A stretch of 57,397 nucleotides of DNA, from contig JABDAY010000005.1 of assembly GCA_013288895.1 (NCBI GenBank), positions 1 through 57,397 on the forward strand, read 5' to 3'. How positions within the stretch are numbered: position 1 is the first letter of the stretch; the number at the start of each line of letters is the position of its first letter. Shown piece after piece: positions 54,019 to 57,397 of this stretch. The DNA comes from Chlamydiota bacterium. GTDB lineage: Bacteria; Chlamydiota; Chlamydiia; Chlamydiales; Rhabdochlamydiaceae. The notes beneath the pieces are model-generated. The model did not search any database. It was not told the DNA's origin and was given only the letters and a program-made list of their open reading frames with translations. Position numbers and translations under genes: made by a program.

Positions 54019-55053
54019 TCATTCCTCTGTAAGTTCGTGGTCTATACCATCAATTGTTATATACTCGATTGTGTACTCTCCATACTCATCATGATCGGTT
54101 TTTGACAGGATTGTATATTTAGGGGTGCCATCGTTATTTTTTACAAAATTATTGTCTTTTACAACATAGACTTTTTCATTAGTAGCGCCATCGACATAGT
54201 ATTGACTTTTCACTTCTTTAAATGAGGCTGGCATCTTCGCATAATTACCAGCAAGAAATGCTTTTATAGAGTCGGAAGTTTCATCTCCATTTAATTCCTC
54301 TCGCCTACTATTAGATTCAAGAGTTCCATTGCCGATGTCAATTGTCAGTAATATCTCTCTTTTTCCTTCAAGTTGAGGGCCGTTTTCGCTATGGTTACCT
54401 AGAACACAGTCACTTGAAATCTCGATAAAAGGCTTATTATTTTTTCCACTCATAATTGTTATTTTTCGCGTATCAGGCAAATCAAATACCGACATTCCAG
54501 GATTAGCTTCATTAACTTGTTGCGTTGTAAGATAAGGTGCTTGGCAGCAAGCGTAGAATACTTGAAATTGCTCATTAATAGAAAGGCCGGGAAAATTTTG
54601 ATTTAGCGCATTTATAAGTTCTTCCCTATTCGTACAGTGAATTGATCCAACAACAACATCAAATTTGTTAACTTTGTCATTAAATACGGCACGAAAAACA
54701 CAATCTAATTCTTTATCATGCCTTTGCTGATCGGTCTCAAAAGCGTCTACAGCTGTCTTTGCTCGAGAAAAATAATATAAAGAAACACAAGATGTTACTA
54801 AGGCTGCACACACAAAAAAACGAAGATTTCTAACCCCCAAAAAACAAAAAGCTCCAGCACCAAACAAACAAAAAGCACCTATAAGAAGCTTCTTTGATAT
54901 TGCCCTATATTTTTGAGCATCTCTTGCAGTAGACAGGGGTAAACTATAGATATACTTTTCAACCTTTTCAATTTGAAGTTTGAGAGTTGGTTCTGCTTCA
55001 AGGAATGGCGTTTCAACGATATTTTCAGAATTAACTAAGCTTACATGTGACAT
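54019..55053 (-). CDS. Candidate Inc-like membrane protein of unknown function
   Basis: Single bilobed hydrophobic domain LLIGAFCLFGAGAFCFLGVRNLRFFVCAALVTSCVSLYYF near the N-terminus with a long soluble C-terminal region. Confidence 0.6.
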   Translation of the reverse strand: MSHVSLVNSENIVETPFLEAEPTLKLQIEKVEKYIYSLPLSTARDAQKYRAISKKLLIGAFCLFGAGAFCFLGVRNLRFFVCAALVTSCVSLYYFSRAKTAVDAFETDQQRHDKELDCVFRAVFNDKVNKFDVVVGSIHCTNREELINALNQNFPGLSINEQFQVFYACCQAPYLTTQQVNEANPGMSVFDLPDTRKITIMSGKNNKPFIEISSDCVLGNHSENGPQLEGKREILLTIDIGNGTLESNSRREELNGDETSDSIKAFLAGNYAKMPASFKEVKSQYYVDGATNEKVYVVKDNNFVKNNDGTPKYTILSKTDHDEYGEYTIEYITIDGIDHELTEE

Positions 55054-55260
55054 AATTACCTCTTATTGTTAAATTTATAATCTTTATTAAACCTTATTAT
55101 ATAGAACTATTAATTTAATGTAAAGAAAAATAGTTAATTAAAGTGATTTTTATTTGATTTGTAAAGATTTTAATTTAATAGAAAAAAATGGAGAAATAAA
55201 ATAAAATGAACAAACATTCGGATAGAGAATTATAACACCTTAATAGACAAGGACTTACTC

Positions 55261-56445
55261 ATGCATATTTTTCATAAGATGGGCCATTTGGTCGGGGGGA
55301 CTTTGCTCGTCACGGGGACGAGTATAGGGGTAGGAATGCTGGCGCTGCCGGTAGCAACCGCTGAAGGGGGGTTTTTCCCATCCCTCATGGTTTATGTCGT
55401 TTGCTGGCTCTTTATGCTGGCAACTGGCCTTTTGGTCATGGAGGCATGCTTATGGATGCCCCCTGGTTCTAACCTTATCACTATGGCAACCAAGCTCTTG
55501 GGACGGGGCGGACAGGTTTTCTGCTGGGTTGTGTATTTGTTCCTCTTCACCTGCTTAATGGTTGCTCACGTGGCTGCCGGAGGGAGCATTGTCTCCCAAA
55601 TGAGCGGTCATGCTATTCCTCAGTGGCTTGGGACGATTATTTACCTCGCCGTATTCTCCCCCGCTGTCTATTTAGGGACCGTTTGGGTGGATAGGCTTAA
55701 TATGGGGCTGATGGCAGGCGTGACCGTCACCTATTTCCTCTTTGTGATTTTCGCTGCGGGGTATGTTAATGTGGATCTTTTGAAGGTGATGCATTTTAGC
55801 GAGGCCTGGGTAGCGCTTCCGGTTGTTTTTACAGCCTTTGGGTACCAGAGTTTAATTCCAACGCTTGTGACTTACATGAAGCGAGACGCAAAAAAAGTCC
55901 GTTTTGCGATCATTTGCGGAACTGCCATCCCGCTGGTCATTTACATTATTTGGGACCTGCTCGTTCATGGAATTATTCCCATAGGAGGTCTTGTAGAAGC
56001 ACTACATAAAGGGCAAAATGCAGTTGAGCCTTTGGGTCTATATATTAAAAATCCCATCATCAGTAAACTTGGGGTAGCATTTGGCTTTTTTGCCATGACT
56101 ACATCGATGTTCGGCCTTTCTATTGCCTATATGGACTTCTTAGCAGATGGATTTCATCTCAAAAGGAAAGCTTTTAATAGAATACTCCCCTACTCGATCG
56201 TCTTTATCCTTCCTATGCTCATCACATGGATCGATCCGACTGTTTTTCTCCACGCGCTAAACTACGCTGGAGGGATTGGAGTGGCTCTTCTTCTAGGGGC
56301 AATGCCTATAGCAATGGTATGGGCGGGAAGATACTACCAAAAGAAATCCCATGTCTACCAGCAAGTTCGAGGAGGGAAAACGGTACTCGCCATTCTCATG
56401 GCATTTGTTGTATTTGAGCTGGTCATTCAGCTGGGTTTCTCATGA
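55261..56445 (+). CDS. Aromatic amino acid (Tyr/Trp-type) permease
   Basis: GTLLVTGTSIGVGMLALPVATAEGGFFPSL; FTAFGYQSLIPTLVTYMKRDAKKVR. Confidence 0.88.
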   Translation: MHIFHKMGHLVGGTLLVTGTSIGVGMLALPVATAEGGFFPSLMVYVVCWLFMLATGLLVMEACLWMPPGSNLITMATKLLGRGGQVFCWVVYLFLFTCLMVAHVAAGGSIVSQMSGHAIPQWLGTIIYLAVFSPAVYLGTVWVDRLNMGLMAGVTVTYFLFVIFAAGYVNVDLLKVMHFSEAWVALPVVFTAFGYQSLIPTLVTYMKRDAKKVRFAIICGTAIPLVIYIIWDLLVHGIIPIGGLVEALHKGQNAVEPLGLYIKNPIISKLGVAFGFFAMTTSMFGLSIAYMDFLADGFHLKRKAFNRILPYSIVFILPMLITWIDPTVFLHALNYAGGIGVALLLGAMPIAMVWAGRYYQKKSHVYQQVRGGKTVLAILMAFVVFELVIQLGFS

Positions 56446-57397
56446 ATCATGACTAGCTTCCCTTTAACGTGGGAGGCTTCCAAAAGCTGGTGAGCCCTTT
56501 GTACCGAAGAGGCGGAAAGATTCCCGACAATCTCAAACTTGGGGATTTTTACATCTCCTTTTTCAATGAGCTCATAGAGTTTTGCAAGCTCTTTACGATA
56601 AATTTTCCAAGTTTTCCTCCCGCCTAAATACGATTCTGTTCCGACAAATACAGGATGGATGTGCAGGCTCTTTTGGAATCCAGAGCTATCAGAATACTCG
56701 TGCATCAATGTGACAAAATCCCCTTGCAGATCTGCAAGCTCAAAACAGAGCTTTGTCATCTCTTTACCCACTAGATCGATCACGACGGGAAATAACTTCT
56801 TTGGTTTTTTAGAGGGGTCTGTATAGATGAAGATGTTTTCTTCTTTAACTTGGAGGTGCTCCGAGAGGTAATGGGCACTTTCTTGACTGCCGGCAGTTGT
56901 GTAAACTTCCGCGCCAAGGCTGTGTGCAATCTGTATGGCAAAACTTCCCACTCCCCCGCTTCCCCCCGCAATAAAAACAGCCTTCTTCTTTTTCACAGAT
57001 TCTACTGCTCTAAGGGCTGTAAGGGCTGTAAGGGCTGAAAGGGGGACAGTCGCAGCCTCTTCAAACGAGATGTTTTGCGGCTTTTTACAAACAAACGATC
57101 CATCAATACAAACATATTCTGCATATGTGCCATTGGAGCCTTGCCCAAACACAAATGCATACACTTCATCATTAACTTTAAAATCTTTAACTTTTTTACC
57201 TACTTGATCGATCACCCCGGAGCAATCAGATCCTATCACAAGAGGGAAAGTAGCTCCTCCATAGGTACCTTTACGAATTTTGAAATCAACAGGATTAAAT
57301 CCAGAGGCTTTTAGCCGTATTCTCACTTGATAATCTTTCGCTTCAGGGATTGGAAGTTCTCTCTCCTGAAACTTATCCGCCTCGCCATACGCATCAA
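56427..57397 (-). CDS. NADPH:quinone reductase / zinc-type alcohol dehydrogenase-like protein; 5' end truncated by the window edge
   Basis: ASGFNPVDFKIRKGTYGGATFPLVIGSDCSGVIDQVGKKV; VFIAGGSGGVGSFAIQIAHSLGAEV; frame stays open to the edge (DAYGEADKFQERELPIPEAKDYQV). Confidence 0.9.
   Translation of the reverse strand, partial: DAYGEADKFQERELPIPEAKDYQVRIRLKASGFNPVDFKIRKGTYGGATFPLVIGSDCSGVIDQVGKKVKDFKVNDEVYAFVFGQGSNGTYAEYVCIDGSFVCKKPQNISFEEAATVPLSALTALTALRAVESVKKKKAVFIAGGSGGVGSFAIQIAHSLGAEVYTTAGSQESAHYLSEHLQVKEENIFIYTDPSKKPKKLFPVVIDLVGKEMTKLCFELADLQGDFVTLMHEYSDSSGFQKSLHIHPVFVGTESYLGGRKTWKIYRKELAKLYELIEKGDVKIPKFEIVGNLSASSVQRAHQLLEASHVKGKLVMIHEKPS

Overview
This window is a gene-dense chromosomal segment from a member of the phylum Chlamydiota. 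It looks like an environmental, Parachlamydiales-type lineage; the genus cannot be resolved by eye. Housekeeping blocks include pyrG-ruvX-zwf-opcA-like, tsaD, rpmG-lolC/E-lolD-ugd-ispA-like, folD, rnr, two DUF502 genes, two small basic proteins followed by ybeY-corC, lptD-like, def-secG-tpiA, xseA-xseB, idi-nadK and a TLC-type nucleotide transporter. Lineage-specific and host-interaction genes are mixed in. These are three F-box proteins (two in tandem), a MYND-type zinc finger protein, two paralogous membrane proteins with duplicated Inc-like bilobed hydrophobic modules, other Inc-like proteins, and three exported beta-propeller/BNR-like proteins that share a C-terminal 'YEDHN' Fn3-like domain. 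A 24.6-27.7 kb cluster carries four paralogous ~100-aa proteins of unknown function around a Phd/PIN toxin-antitoxin pair. The intergenic DNA is unusually structured. It contains six copies of a GC-rich (GGGCAC)n palindrome at gene 3' ends, heptameric short tandem repeats placed just after stop codons, two long inverted repeats (81-nt arms with almost no loop; ~118-nt arms), a 458-bp foldback/MITE-like element, a palindrome family tied to transposase relics, and a triple-hairpin spacer. One repeat appears to supply the start codon and signal peptide of the LptD-like protein. All product calls are from reading the translations; no database search was run.
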